Positions 7,705-15,703 are shown, counted from the first letter of the stretch. The stretch: 25,765 nucleotides of DNA from Rhodospirillaceae bacterium UBA4479 (GCA_002389175.1 DGNZ01000068.1:1-25765), one strand, 5' to 3'. Numbers and translations: made by a program. Notes: generated from the letters alone by a model not told the origin.

Positions 7705-8505
7705 ATGACTATTAGAACGCCACTCATGACCGTCATGGTCGCTGCCGCTCAAAAAGCAGGCCGTGCGCTTCGACGTGACTTTGGCGAAGTAGAGCAACTT
7801 CAGGTCTCTAGAAAAGGTCCTGCGGATTTTGTCAGCAAGGCCGATACGAAGGCCGAAGAAATCATCTACGAAGAGCTTTCGAAAACACGACCCAACTACG
7901 GGTTTGTGATGGAAGAGCGCGGCGAGGTTGAAGGCTCTGACATTTCAAACCGTTGGATTGTCGATCCGCTGGACGGCACAACCAACTTCCTGCACGGCAT
8001 CCCGCACTTTGCCATATCGATTGCGCTAGAGCGTGACCGAAAAGTTGAGGCCGGTGTTGTCTACAATCCAATTACCGATGATCTGTTCATTGCCGAACGT
8101 GGCAAAGGCGCATTTCACAACGACCGTCGCCTTCGGGTATCCGGTCGTGCTGATATCGCCGATTCGATTTTTGGAACAGGTATTCCATTCCTGGGGCGTG
8201 ATGGTCACGAGCCATACATCGTCGAGCTACAATCCGTCATGGCACAATCAGCTGGGATTCGTAGGTTTGGTGCAGCAGCCCTTGATCTCGCCTTTGTCGC
8301 AGCCGGAAGATATGACGGTTTTTGGGAACATGGGTTATCGCGGTGGGATATCGCAGCAGGTATTCTGCTGGTGCGCGAAGCGGGCGGCATGGTGAGCGAT
8401 TTTAATGGCCGTGATACGATGCTGGATTCGGGTGATATCGTTGCGACCAACGGCGCATTGGACCGAGATTTCCTTAAATTACTCAAAGACGCGCACAAAG
8501 TTTGA
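7705..8505 (+). CDS. suhB: Inositol monophosphatase family protein (SuhB-like)
   Basis: This is a Mg-dependent, Li-sensitive-type phosphatase of the IMPase superfamily. In E. coli SuhB also acts in rRNA antitermination. The 266-aa product has the metal site residues E70 (MEERGE), D87 and D90 in WIVDPLDGTTNF, and the C-terminal SRWDIAAG with the fourth acidic ligand. I start it at ATG 7705 (MTIRTPLMTVMVAAAQ); an in-frame ATG at 7642 would lie inside efp. It follows efp by 16 bp, an arrangement common in alphaproteobacteria. A stem-loop with a short T-run lies at 8521-8543. The true substrate (inositol-1-phosphate or another sugar phosphate) cannot be decided here. Confidence 0.93.
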   Translation: MTIRTPLMTVMVAAAQKAGRALRRDFGEVEQLQVSRKGPADFVSKADTKAEEIIYEELSKTRPNYGFVMEERGEVEGSDISNRWIVDPLDGTTNFLHGIPHFAISIALERDRKVEAGVVYNPITDDLFIAERGKGAFHNDRRLRVSGRADIADSIFGTGIPFLGRDGHEPYIVELQSVMAQSAGIRRFGAAALDLAFVAAGRYDGFWEHGLSRWDIAAGILLVREAGGMVSDFNGRDTMLDSGDIVATNGALDRDFLKLLKDAHKV

Positions 8506-8520
8506 GCAAATCGGTTGAGG

Positions 8521-8543
8521 CTAACCCCCGGGTTAGGTGTTTT
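8521..8543 (+). terminator. Likely intrinsic terminator after suhB
   Basis: The perfect palindrome CTAACCCCCGGGTTAG (8521-8536) gives a 6-bp stem with a CCCG loop, followed by GTGTTTT. It lies 16 bp after the suhB stop. The T-run is short, so termination may be partial. Confidence 0.55.
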
Positions 8544-8605
8544 CGAATTAATTTGATAGCTTCATAATAAGACTGAAGCGTTTAATGATTGAAATGGGAG
8601 GCCGC

Positions 8606-9589
8606 ATGTTTCGCCGACAAATTAAAGGCAGTGCAATTACGCGCAGCGCCGTGTTTGGGGCTTTGCTATTTACTGTTGCAACCGCTCCCGGTGCCGTATT
8701 TGCCCAGACGTCTTCATATACGCCTGCAACCGATGATGTTGTCATCAACTGGAATGCATTGAATGGCGGCACTGTTGCGGCCCCTGCATCCGGATATTCG
8801 TCGGCTTATGTTGGCACGCGATCAACCAATGGTCTGATGATGCCAGGACCGACCACGCCGCGTTCGCGCCTCTATGTCGCACCGCAAGGTGGTCAGGCAA
8901 GTATCCAGCTTCGCAAACCCGGTTCGGCACCCATGGCATCTGCGCCTATGAAAAAAGCGCCCGTCCAAGCAGCAAGCCGTGCGCCCTCACCTGCTCAAGT
9001 CGCAAGCGCACCGCCGCCTGCACCCAAAGCACCAGAAGCTGCCACGGCACCACCTAAAGCGCCGCCCGCACCTGCTGCTGTTGCAGCAACACCAGCGGCA
9101 CCTGCGCCAGCCGCACCCGCGGCAGCGCCAAGTGCTCCTCCAGCACCGTCTGTGGTTGCGACGCCTGCAAGTGCACCAACAGCGCCGCCACCGGCGCCTG
9201 CTGTGGCCGTCGCGTCTGATCCTGCCGATGCTCCTATGCCAACAGAACAAGCGTCAGCTCCAACATCTGCCCCAGTCGACGGCCCCTCGCAGGTTCTGTT
9301 CAAAGGCGATAACACCAAATTATCCGCCGATGGTCAGCAGGTATTGGAAGCTGTCATCGCCGAGTTGGGCGCATCCGATAAGATGCGCGTACAGCTCATG
9401 GCCTATGCTGCTGGTAAAGATTTATCGTCAAGCAAAGCAAGGCGCATTTCATTATCTCGCGCTTTGTCCGTCAGGTCTTACCTGATCGAAAAAGGCGTAC
9501 GTTCTACTCGCATTGATGTCCGCGCCCTGGGCGACAAAGCCGAAGGCGATCAGAAAAACCGCGTCGACGTCAATATGATCGAGCAGTGA
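8606..9589 (+). CDS. Secreted OmpA-domain protein with long Ala/Pro-rich linker
   Basis: The 327-aa product has a signal peptide (basic RRQIKG, a hydrophobic stretch ATRSAVF-like to about residue 30, cleavage likely after VFA at 33), a Tyr/Gly/Thr-containing segment to about 100, a roughly 110-residue linker of almost only Ala and Pro, and a C-terminal OmpA-like domain (from about SQVLFKGDNTKLS). The start at ATG 8606 is preferred over in-frame ATGs at 8585 and 8594 because GGGAGG sits at 8596-8601. In the OmpA domain the Arg that contacts diaminopimelate (SLSRALSV) is kept, but the usual GxTD is replaced by MAYAAGKD, so the Asp contact looks absent. It lies 67 bp upstream of the MotA-like gene and probably works with it in the envelope. 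It is periplasmic, perhaps spanning toward the peptidoglycan. No lipobox Cys is seen. Confidence 0.85.
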   Translation: MFRRQIKGSAITRSAVFGALLFTVATAPGAVFAQTSSYTPATDDVVINWNALNGGTVAAPASGYSSAYVGTRSTNGLMMPGPTTPRSRLYVAPQGGQASIQLRKPGSAPMASAPMKKAPVQAASRAPSPAQVASAPPPAPKAPEAATAPPKAPPAPAAVAATPAAPAPAAPAAAPSAPPAPSVVATPASAPTAPPPAPAVAVASDPADAPMPTEQASAPTSAPVDGPSQVLFKGDNTKLSADGQQVLEAVIAELGASDKMRVQLMAYAAGKDLSSSKARRISLSRALSVRSYLIEKGVRSTRIDVRALGDKAEGDQKNRVDVNMIEQ

Positions 9590-9656
9590 TGATCGGCTGG
9601 GTCTCGCGCATTGCCACGAACCCGATGATTATGCACTTTCAGGAGGATAAGACCTG

Positions 9657-10820
9657 ATGACACGCCCAACCGTATTTCTCCTTCGGATGGCGGGTTTCCT
9701 GGCGTGTGTCGGCGCAGCCGTCTTCTTTGTTTTTGAACCTTTGCGCTCTGCGTTTATGGCCAATGCGCCACTCAACGGATTGATCTTGGGCGTGTTGGTC
9801 CTGGGTGTTTTCTATAATTTTCGCCAAGCAGGATTGCTTTACCGGGAAGTTTCTTGGTTGGCGCGCTTCCGCGATAACCTGTCCGAAGCCGAAGCTGGCA
9901 TGCGCGTACCGCTGCCAGAAGCGACCGATGCGCCTCGGCTTCTTGGCCCAATGGCGACGATGCTCAGTGATCGACGCGGCATTCGGTTTAGCTTATCGGC
10001 CCTTAGCATGCGCTCTATTCTCGATGGGATCGCATCGCGACTGGACGAAAGCCGCGACCTCTCTCGCTACAATATTGGTCTTCTGATCTTTCTCGGCCTT
10101 CTTGGAACGTTCTGGGGATTGCTTGAAACGGTCGGCTCCATTGGCCAAGTGATTGGCGGATTGAGTGTAGATGGCGGCGAGTCATCTGTCGTATTCGAAG
10201 CCCTGAAAGAAGGCCTCGAAGCGCCGATAAACGGCATGGGCACGGCTTTTTCATCATCATTGTTTGGATTGGCAGGTTCTTTGGTACTTGGTTTCTTGGA
10301 CCTACAAGCCAGCCAAGCGCAAAACCGTTTTTACAATGACTTAGAAGAATGGCTGTCGAGTGTGACACGCCTGTCGAGCGGGGCATTGGGTTCCGATGGA
10401 GAACAAGGTGTTCCCGCCTACGTCCAAGCGCTGCTGGAACAAACCGCCGAAAGCCTGGAGAACCTTCAAGTCATCATTTCGCGCAGCGAAGAAGGCAAGC
10501 ATTCGGTGAATTCTGGCCTCAATTCGTTAACAGGCAAGATTGAAGAACTCACCGATCACATGCGGACAGAGCAACAAGTGATGCGACACTTGGCCGAAGC
10601 GCACATGGAAATGAAACCAATCCTCCAAAAACTGGCAGATGCACGTTCAGATGGCGGTGGTATGGATGAAAATGTGCAAAAACATTTCCGCAACATGGAT
10701 ACCAATATCCAGCGCCTGATCGAAGAAACCACGCTTTCACGCGACGAGATTTCCGATGCCCTACGCCGCGAAATTCGTTTGCTCGCACGAACCATTGCCG
10801 CGACCGGCGATGGGTCTTAG
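9657..10820 (+). CDS. MotA/TolQ/ExbB-like proton-channel protein with cytoplasmic coiled-coil tail
   Basis: The 387-aa protein has four predicted membrane segments: about residues 6-26, 38-56, 138-158 and 193-215. The last two carry the MotA/TolQ/ExbB signature, GLLIFLGLLGTFWGLLETV and EGLEAPINGMGTAFSSSLFGLAGSLVLG in two pieces. Between segments 2 and 3 lies a cytoplasmic loop (71-137). After 216 comes a hydrophilic helical tail of about 165 residues with heptad character. AGGAGG at 9641-9646 sets the start. Family members form pentamers that surround a dimer of a MotB/TolR/ExbD partner and use ion flow to do work; the partner is the next gene, 9 bp downstream. It differs from classical MotA, TolQ and ExbB by its long tail, and resembles ZorA in layout. 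No flagellar, Tol or TonB genes are nearby, so the driven process is unknown. Confidence 0.88.
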   Translation: MTRPTVFLLRMAGFLACVGAAVFFVFEPLRSAFMANAPLNGLILGVLVLGVFYNFRQAGLLYREVSWLARFRDNLSEAEAGMRVPLPEATDAPRLLGPMATMLSDRRGIRFSLSALSMRSILDGIASRLDESRDLSRYNIGLLIFLGLLGTFWGLLETVGSIGQVIGGLSVDGGESSVVFEALKEGLEAPINGMGTAFSSSLFGLAGSLVLGFLDLQASQAQNRFYNDLEEWLSSVTRLSSGALGSDGEQGVPAYVQALLEQTAESLENLQVIISRSEEGKHSVNSGLNSLTGKIEELTDHMRTEQQVMRHLAEAHMEMKPILQKLADARSDGGGMDENVQKHFRNMDTNIQRLIEETTLSRDEISDALRREIRLLARTIAATGDGS

Positions 10821-10829
10821 GTCTAGTCA

Positions 10830-12107
10830 GTGGCCAGCCTAAGCCGCCGCGATCACCGTTCTTCGCTCATTTGGCCGGGCTTTGTTGACGCCCTCGCCAC
10901 CCTTCTTATGGTCATCATCTTTTTGCTGATGATCTTTGTCATGGCGCAGTTTTTCCTGGGCCAAGCCTTATCGGGTCGCGACCAAGCACTCCGCCAATTG
11001 GAAAGTGATTTAAGCGAACTATCGCGCGTGTTGGCATTAAGCCGCGAAGAAAACACCCAACTTAAATTTGGCGTCGAAAGCCTACAGGATCAGTTGTCTG
11101 CATCCTTGAGCGCGCGCGCCGGGCTTGATGCCCAGCTGGCTGAACTCCGGGCAAGTTATGTTGCTGCCCAGGATCAAGTTGGCCGCCTAGAAAGCCAACG
11201 TGCGACTGACCAGGAAATCATCGGGAATTTGAATGCCGACAATGATGCGATCCGCAAAGAGTTGGCCAATCTGAGTGGCGACGTCGCAGCCTTAAAAGCC
11301 TTGAAGGCTGAGCTGGAAAAAGAAGTCACAGCACTTTCATTGCGCGCATCTCAGGCCGAGACCGAGGCTGACAACCTAGAGAAAAATCTGACGAAGACTG
11401 TGGAGTCATTGGTAGAGGCGCAGACCAAAAGCCAAGGCCTAGAAGTCGGGTTGGCCGAGGAACGAGAAATCTCTGAGAGCGCACGGGCGCAATTGGCTCT
11501 CATGAACCAACAAATGGCGGCGCTTCGCCAACAATTAAGCGTGCTGACTGCTGCCCTTGATGCGGCCGAGGCTGATGCAGAAAAGAAAAACGTCCAAATC
11601 AAAGCACTCGGCCAACGGTTGAATGCGGCCCTGGCAAGCAAGGTCCAAGAACTGTCGCGGTATCGCTCTGAATTCTTTGGGCGTCTTCGCGAAGTCATCG
11701 GTGATCGCCGCGATGTTCGTATCGTCGGCGACCGGTTCGTCCTTCAGTCAGAGCTTTTGTTTGATAAAGGTGCTGCAACCATTGGCGAAAACGGTACCAA
11801 AGAACTCCAAGCCCTGGCCACCACCTTGTTGGAAATCGCGCTAACCATGCCGGGCGACATTGACTGGATTTTACGTGTCGATGGTCATACCGATAGTGAC
11901 CCCATCGCAACGCCCCAATTCCCATCGAACTGGGAACTATCGGCGGCGCGTGCCTTGTCCGTTGTTCGCGCATTGGTCGACGCCGGAATTCCGCCAAAAC
12001 GATTGGCCGCTACGGGATTTGGGGAACATTACCCGATTGAACCAGGAAATACCGAAGTCGCAAAATCCAAGAACCGTCGCATAGAGTTCAAGTTCACCCA
12101 ACGCTAA
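10830..12107 (+). CDS. MotB-like protein: membrane helix with Asp, long coiled coil, OmpA peptidoglycan-binding domain
   Basis: This 425-aa protein starts with GTG at 10830, 9 bp after the MotA-like gene, and has a weak ribosome binding site, suggesting coupling. Residues 14-44 form one membrane helix with D20 in WPGFVDALATLLMV, the position of the proton-carrying Asp of MotB, TolR and ExbD. Residues about 50-275 form a long coiled coil rich in Leu, Ala and Gln. A C-terminal OmpA domain (about 300-425) keeps GHTDSDPI (D355) and SAARALSV (R374), the diaminopimelate contacts, plus NRRIEF. The pair is thus a complete stator-like unit anchored to peptidoglycan. The coiled coil of about 225 residues in the periplasm is much longer than in flagellar MotB and would place the OmpA domain far from the membrane. 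The gene next to it is an MFS exporter. Confidence 0.88.
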   Translation: MASLSRRDHRSSLIWPGFVDALATLLMVIIFLLMIFVMAQFFLGQALSGRDQALRQLESDLSELSRVLALSREENTQLKFGVESLQDQLSASLSARAGLDAQLAELRASYVAAQDQVGRLESQRATDQEIIGNLNADNDAIRKELANLSGDVAALKALKAELEKEVTALSLRASQAETEADNLEKNLTKTVESLVEAQTKSQGLEVGLAEEREISESARAQLALMNQQMAALRQQLSVLTAALDAAEADAEKKNVQIKALGQRLNAALASKVQELSRYRSEFFGRLREVIGDRRDVRIVGDRFVLQSELLFDKGAATIGENGTKELQALATTLLEIALTMPGDIDWILRVDGHTDSDPIATPQFPSNWELSAARALSVVRALVDAGIPPKRLAATGFGEHYPIEPGNTEVAKSKNRRIEFKFTQR

Positions 12108-12110
12108 TAG

Positions 12111-13295
12111 ATGCCAATTCTTTTCCTCATCGTTGTAATCGATTTGATTGGCTTTGGCGTCATCATCCCACTGCTGCCGTTTTATGCGGAATATTATCAA
12201 GCCTCGCCGTTTCAAATCGGCTTATTGATGGCGAGTTATTCGGCATCCCAATTTATCGCTGCCGCTTTTTGGGGCCGCCTGAGCGACAGGATCGGACGGC
12301 GTCCCGTGCTCCTGATCAGTATCGCAGGATCTGCTGTCGCTTATACCTGGCTGGGGTTCGCAGAAACGCTGACGGTGTTGTTTGCAGCGCGTATCTTAGG
12401 CGGTTTTATGGCCGGGAACTTGGCCGCAGCTTTTGCCTATGTGGCAGATACAACGACCAAAGAAAACCGCGCCAGAGGCATGGGGATCATGGGGGCAGCA
12501 TTTTCGGTGGGCTTCATTTTTGGTCCTGCGCTGGGCGGTATCTTGGCGGGTGCTGATGCCGCGACGGCCGATTTCCGAACACCCAGTTTTGTCGCCGCAG
12601 GCCTGTCGGTAATCGCATGTATCCTTGGCATCATTTTCTTAAAAGAAAGCCTGTCCGAAGAAATCCGCAATCGCCAAAATGCGATGACCAAAATAAACCG
12701 AATGCGCGTCTTGATGGATGCCCTACGCCAACCGGGTATCCGCTTGTTGATCATACTGTCGTTCCTATCGACATTGGTCTTCGCAGGTCTTGAAGCGATC
12801 TTTGCGATCTGGTCACTTCGGCAATTTGACTGGGGCCCGCAGCAAAATGGCTACTTGTTTGCGTTTATCGGCGTGATTGCGGCGATCATCCAAGGCGGGT
12901 TTATCGGTAAGCTGACGGCGCGTTTTGGAACCGAGCGATTGATTGTTGGCGGCTCGTTGGGATTGGCCATCGGATTGGCATTTACGCCCTTGGCACGAAC
13001 AGAAATCGAATTGATCACAGCAATGGCGATTGCCAGCTTTGGGTTTAGCGTGCTGTCGCCTGCCCTTAATACCTCTATTTCGATCCGTGGCGAGGCCGAT
13101 GTCCAAGGCGGGCTATTTGGCGTCACGCGCTCTGCAACGACGCTATCTCGTGTCTTTGGGCCCATACTTGCTGGGGCAGCATTTGCTGTGTTCGGGCTGG
13201 ATTCCCCCTATTTTTTCGGTGCCGTATCAATGCTGTTCGTCGCCGGTTTAGCGCTTTATTTTCTGATCTTAAAAACCCAGAAAAATGGGGCTTAA
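12111..13295 (+). CDS. MFS drug/metabolite exporter, DHA1 (TetA-like) family
   Basis: The 394-aa protein is strongly hydrophobic with about 12 membrane segments. The first is FLIVVIDLIGFGVIIPLLPF, and the cytoplasmic loop between segments 2 and 3 has the MFS motif A, WGRLSDRIGRRPVLL. Segment 4-5 has GFMAGNLAAAFAYVAD and segment 5 has the antiporter-type motif C, GFIFGPALGGILAG. It therefore looks like a proton-coupled exporter of the TetA/DHA1 class, substrate unknown. Its ATG follows the MotB-like stop by 3 bp, so it is in the same operon. I cannot tell whether this link is functional. No regulator gene lies beside it. Confidence 0.88.
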   Translation: MPILFLIVVIDLIGFGVIIPLLPFYAEYYQASPFQIGLLMASYSASQFIAAAFWGRLSDRIGRRPVLLISIAGSAVAYTWLGFAETLTVLFAARILGGFMAGNLAAAFAYVADTTTKENRARGMGIMGAAFSVGFIFGPALGGILAGADAATADFRTPSFVAAGLSVIACILGIIFLKESLSEEIRNRQNAMTKINRMRVLMDALRQPGIRLLIILSFLSTLVFAGLEAIFAIWSLRQFDWGPQQNGYLFAFIGVIAAIIQGGFIGKLTARFGTERLIVGGSLGLAIGLAFTPLARTEIELITAMAIASFGFSVLSPALNTSISIRGEADVQGGLFGVTRSATTLSRVFGPILAGAAFAVFGLDSPYFFGAVSMLFVAGLALYFLILKTQKNGA

Positions 13296-13305
13296 AATCA
13301 CTCTG

Positions 13306-13341
13306 ATAACGAGGCTTGAAACCCTGTCATCAAGCCGTTAT
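13306..13341 (+). promoter_or_regulatory. Stem-loop leader upstream of rpmE (possible L31 autoregulatory element)
   Basis: ATAACGAGGCTTGA (13306-13319) pairs with TCAAGCCGTTAT (13330-13341): 12 base pairs interrupted by a 2-nt AG bulge, with a 10-nt loop. No T-run follows, so it is a poor terminator for the MFS gene. It ends 32 nt before the rpmE start and 20 nt before GGAG at 13362-13365. L31 autoregulatory leader RNAs are known in other phyla, so an L31-binding leader is a reasonable hypothesis. It could also be a processed 3' end of the upstream mRNA. Confidence 0.5.
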
Positions 13342-13373
13342 AACGCGCTCTCAGTTTAATCGGAGCAAGCGAC

Positions 13374-13598
13374 ATGAAGAAAGACCTGCACCCGGAATAT
13401 CATGAAATCACCGTTCAAATGACGGATGGTTCCACGTTCACAACCCGTTCGACCTGGGGTAACCCTGGCGATACGCTGAAGTTGGACATTGACCCGACGG
13501 CGCACCCCGCTTGGACCGGCGTTCACCGCTTGATGGACAGCGGCGGTCAGTTGGCGAAATTCAACAAACGTTTCTCGGCGATCGGCCTTAAAAACTGA
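13374..13598 (+). CDS. rpmE: 50S ribosomal protein L31 (bL31, zinc-free form)
   Basis: bL31 bridges the two ribosomal subunits near the central protuberance. The 74-aa protein reads MKKDLHPEYHEITVQMTDGS, then TTRSTWGNPGDTLKLDID, HPAWTG and GGQLAKFNKRF, a pattern typical of alphaproteobacterial L31. It has no cysteine, so it is the zinc-independent form. Start is set by GGAG at 13362-13365. A strong terminator lies directly after it at 13621-13650 and a stem-loop leader before it at 13306-13341, so it is probably an independent unit. Confidence 0.97.
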   Translation: MKKDLHPEYHEITVQMTDGSTFTTRSTWGNPGDTLKLDIDPTAHPAWTGVHRLMDSGGQLAKFNKRFSAIGLKN

Positions 13599-13620
13599 TA
13601 TCGCTGACATATTCGATTTG

Positions 13621-13650
13621 ACGCCCCTTTGTTATCAAAGGGGCGTTTTT
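13621..13650 (+). terminator. Strong intrinsic terminator after rpmE
   Basis: ACGCCCCTTTG (13621-13631) pairs perfectly with CAAAGGGGCGT (13636-13646) around a TTAT loop and is followed by a run of Ts to 13650. It begins 22 bp after the rpmE stop and should isolate the following cyclase gene. Confidence 0.93.
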
Positions 13651-13698
13651 CGTGTTTGAGGTGTTTTTCTTGATAAAAAATCGCCTCATTAAATCAAA

Positions 13699-13727
13699 TT
13701 GTTCTGCGATTCTGTTTTTGTTATCAT
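13699..13727 (+). promoter_or_regulatory. Candidate promoter for the adenylate cyclase gene
   Basis: TATCAT (13722-13727) matches 5 of 6 bases of a sigma70 -10 box. TTGTTC (13699-13704), 17 bp upstream, matches only 3 of 6 at the -35. The surrounding 13650-13800 stretch is AT-rich, and the region follows a strong terminator, so a promoter is needed here. This would give a leader of about 90 nt. Confidence 0.35.
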
Positions 13728-13825
13728 ATATTTGAGGAATTCTGATCCATCTTAGCAGATGAGTCGGAAGAATATTTTATGGGGCGGCGAATCGCTTTAA
13801 GCAAACGCCGTTTTGAGAGGGTATC

Positions 13826-15607
13826 GTGCCAGGGATCACGCAGTTTGAGGTCCAGGTCCAACAGGGTAAGCGCTGGAGTATCCACGCGCAGTTTGGTTCA
13901 TTCCAAAAAGAAGCCGCTGTTGAAGAAGCCAAAGGCTTGGAGAGCATGCCCAGCATCTCCGCCGTTAAGGTCGTGCGTGAAGTCTATGACCCTGACCGAG
14001 GCACCTCTCAGGAATTTGTGATTTATAAAAGCGACGGTGTGACAGCTCTCGCGCAGCACGAAACCGACGCCACAGATGGTGCCAAGGCAACCAGCTGGAT
14101 GGATGATGACTCAGCCACCGATTCTGGCGATGACGGCATAGATGATTTTGGATACTACGACGAAGACGAACCAAAACCCAAAAAGTCAAAACAAGGGAAC
14201 AGGCAGCCCAAGAAGGCATCATCGCTGACAACCATCCTTGTGAAACTTCTGCTTTCAGCCTTGATCAGTATTACTCTCGCAGGCTTTTTCACCTCCATCA
14301 CATCGTCGATTCTTCACAACAAAACGTTGTTCGGCATTCGGATCGTTGGAAATGCAGAAGGCAATTTGCTGTTCATCGTGTTTATCGGAACATTTTTATT
14401 GTCCGCGATCATGCTCGCAACCAGCATGTTGAAGCGTGAAACATTGGCCGTGAGCAGCCCAAAGCCGCAACGCGCCAAAGCGTCGCCAAAAGCGGCGCGG
14501 AAGGTCAAAAAAGTTAAAAAACGCAAAAAGCGTCCTAAACCTTCGAATGACATGCATGATGGCCGTAAACGGAAATCTGGCGAAGAAGACGATGCGTTGA
14601 ATGATCGTTTACGCAACGAAATGGGCGGCAAACCCGATGATGCTGGACCACCAGCAGAAGCCGCTGGATCGTCTGGTCTCTCGCCAAAAGAAGAAAAACA
14701 AAAAGCCTTTATGATGAAGGCGCTGGGCAATGCCCTTGAGGGTTCCAGCTTCAACGAGAAGAAACTGGACAACTTCAATAAGTTCGGTGTGAACCTATGG
14801 GTCGCAGGGGCTGCCGAAGCATTGATGCAATCGCGCGGGATAAGCCAAGCCGCGGCGAACAAGATCTTGGCGGACGGGGTTCAAACGCTCGGCTACAAAA
14901 AGTCGCACGCCGAGAACTTCGCCGGAAAATACGAAGAATACCTTCTGCAAGACAGCCGCTATATGCAGATGTTCCAGGCGGGCCGGAATGCCATGAATAC
15001 ATACATGTCCGATGAAACGCACATCGCGCGTCATCTTGATACGTCGTTGGAAGAATGGAACAAGCCCAAGCAACGCGAAGAGCAACCGCGCGTCATTACG
15101 GTTCTGTTCACAGATATTGCTGGCTCTACGGCGATGACGCAAGCGCTTGGCGATGCTGGTGCACAAGAGGTCGTCCGTGCCCATAACAGGGTCGTCCGTG
15201 AAGCTCTGACCCAATTCCGCGGACGTGAGGTGAAACATACCGGCGACGGAATCATGGCATCGTTTGAACAAGCATCAGACAGCGTTGAAGCCGCGATCAT
15301 GATGCAAAAAGGCTCGACCGCGCATACTCAAAACAATCCAAATCTGCCGCTGTTCCTGAAGATCGGCATTAACTCGGGCGAGCCGATCCAAGAAGACAAC
15401 GATCTATTCGGATCGACCGTGCAAATGTCGGCCCGCATCGTCGACAAGGCGCAAAAAGGCGAGATATTTGTATCCGAGGTCGTGAAGGGTATTTGTACCG
15501 GAAAATCTTATCGATTCGTCAGCCGGGGCGGCTATGAAATGAAGGGCTTTGACGGCCCTATTACGCTGTGGGAAGTCGACTGGAAACGCGCGCAAGCTGC
15601 GGAATAA
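13826..15607 (+). CDS. Membrane-anchored class III adenylate cyclase with alphaproteobacterial N-terminal domain
   Basis: The 593-aa protein probably makes cAMP. Start is GTG at 13826 with GAGAGG at 13815-13820. Residues 1-70 form a small alpha/beta domain (FEVQVQQGKRWSIHAQF, AVKVVREVYD) that I have seen only as a conserved alphaproteobacterial N-terminus. Then follow an acidic linker (91-117), two membrane helices (about 133-160 and 180-202), a Lys/Arg-rich stretch (212-250), a helical domain (290-395) and the cyclase domain (420-588). Catalytic residues: metal Asp D430 (FTDIAGS) and D474 (HTGDG), adenine-selecting K470 and D526, transition-state R537. The usual Asn is Gln at 533 (STVQMSAR), a variant of uncertain effect. 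K470 with D526 favours ATP over GTP. It is flanked by terminators, so it stands alone. Confidence 0.9.
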   Translation: MPGITQFEVQVQQGKRWSIHAQFGSFQKEAAVEEAKGLESMPSISAVKVVREVYDPDRGTSQEFVIYKSDGVTALAQHETDATDGAKATSWMDDDSATDSGDDGIDDFGYYDEDEPKPKKSKQGNRQPKKASSLTTILVKLLLSALISITLAGFFTSITSSILHNKTLFGIRIVGNAEGNLLFIVFIGTFLLSAIMLATSMLKRETLAVSSPKPQRAKASPKAARKVKKVKKRKKRPKPSNDMHDGRKRKSGEEDDALNDRLRNEMGGKPDDAGPPAEAAGSSGLSPKEEKQKAFMMKALGNALEGSSFNEKKLDNFNKFGVNLWVAGAAEALMQSRGISQAAANKILADGVQTLGYKKSHAENFAGKYEEYLLQDSRYMQMFQAGRNAMNTYMSDETHIARHLDTSLEEWNKPKQREEQPRVITVLFTDIAGSTAMTQALGDAGAQEVVRAHNRVVREALTQFRGREVKHTGDGIMASFEQASDSVEAAIMMQKGSTAHTQNNPNLPLFLKIGINSGEPIQEDNDLFGSTVQMSARIVDKAQKGEIFVSEVVKGICTGKSYRFVSRGGYEMKGFDGPITLWEVDWKRAQAAE

Positions 15608-15661
15608 TCCGTCCCCACCACGCCAAAACCGCAAAAAAATAAAAAAATTTTACGGCATCCC

Positions 15662-15689
15662 CTTGCAGGCGATCTCAGCCTAACTATTT
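15662..15689 (+). promoter_or_regulatory. Candidate RpoH (sigma32) promoter for hsp20
   Basis: CTTGCA (15662-15667) and CTATTT (15684-15689), 16 bp apart, resemble the alphaproteobacterial RpoH pattern CTTGAC / CTATAT. A start near 15696 would give a leader of about 115 nt that exactly contains the ROSE-like hairpins. The fit is by eye and is not exact. Confidence 0.5.
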
Positions 15690-15703
15690 CATTTGGGTAA
15701 ACC

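Noticed and set aside
8987..9485. Long open frames rich in His, Arg, Cys or Gly/Ala opposite or shifted to the OmpA-domain gene
   Set aside because: They come from reading the low-complexity Ala/Pro-coding GC-rich DNA in other frames; no ribosome binding site or sensible protein.
9657..12107. Zorya anti-phage system (ZorA/ZorB)
   Set aside because: The pair resembles ZorAB in layout, but no zorC, zorD or zorE helicase/nuclease genes are next to it, and the neighbours are housekeeping genes.
15608..15661. A-rich stretch after the cyclase as a terminator
   Set aside because: The homopolymer runs have no adjacent GC hairpin in the needed order; termination there is not supported.
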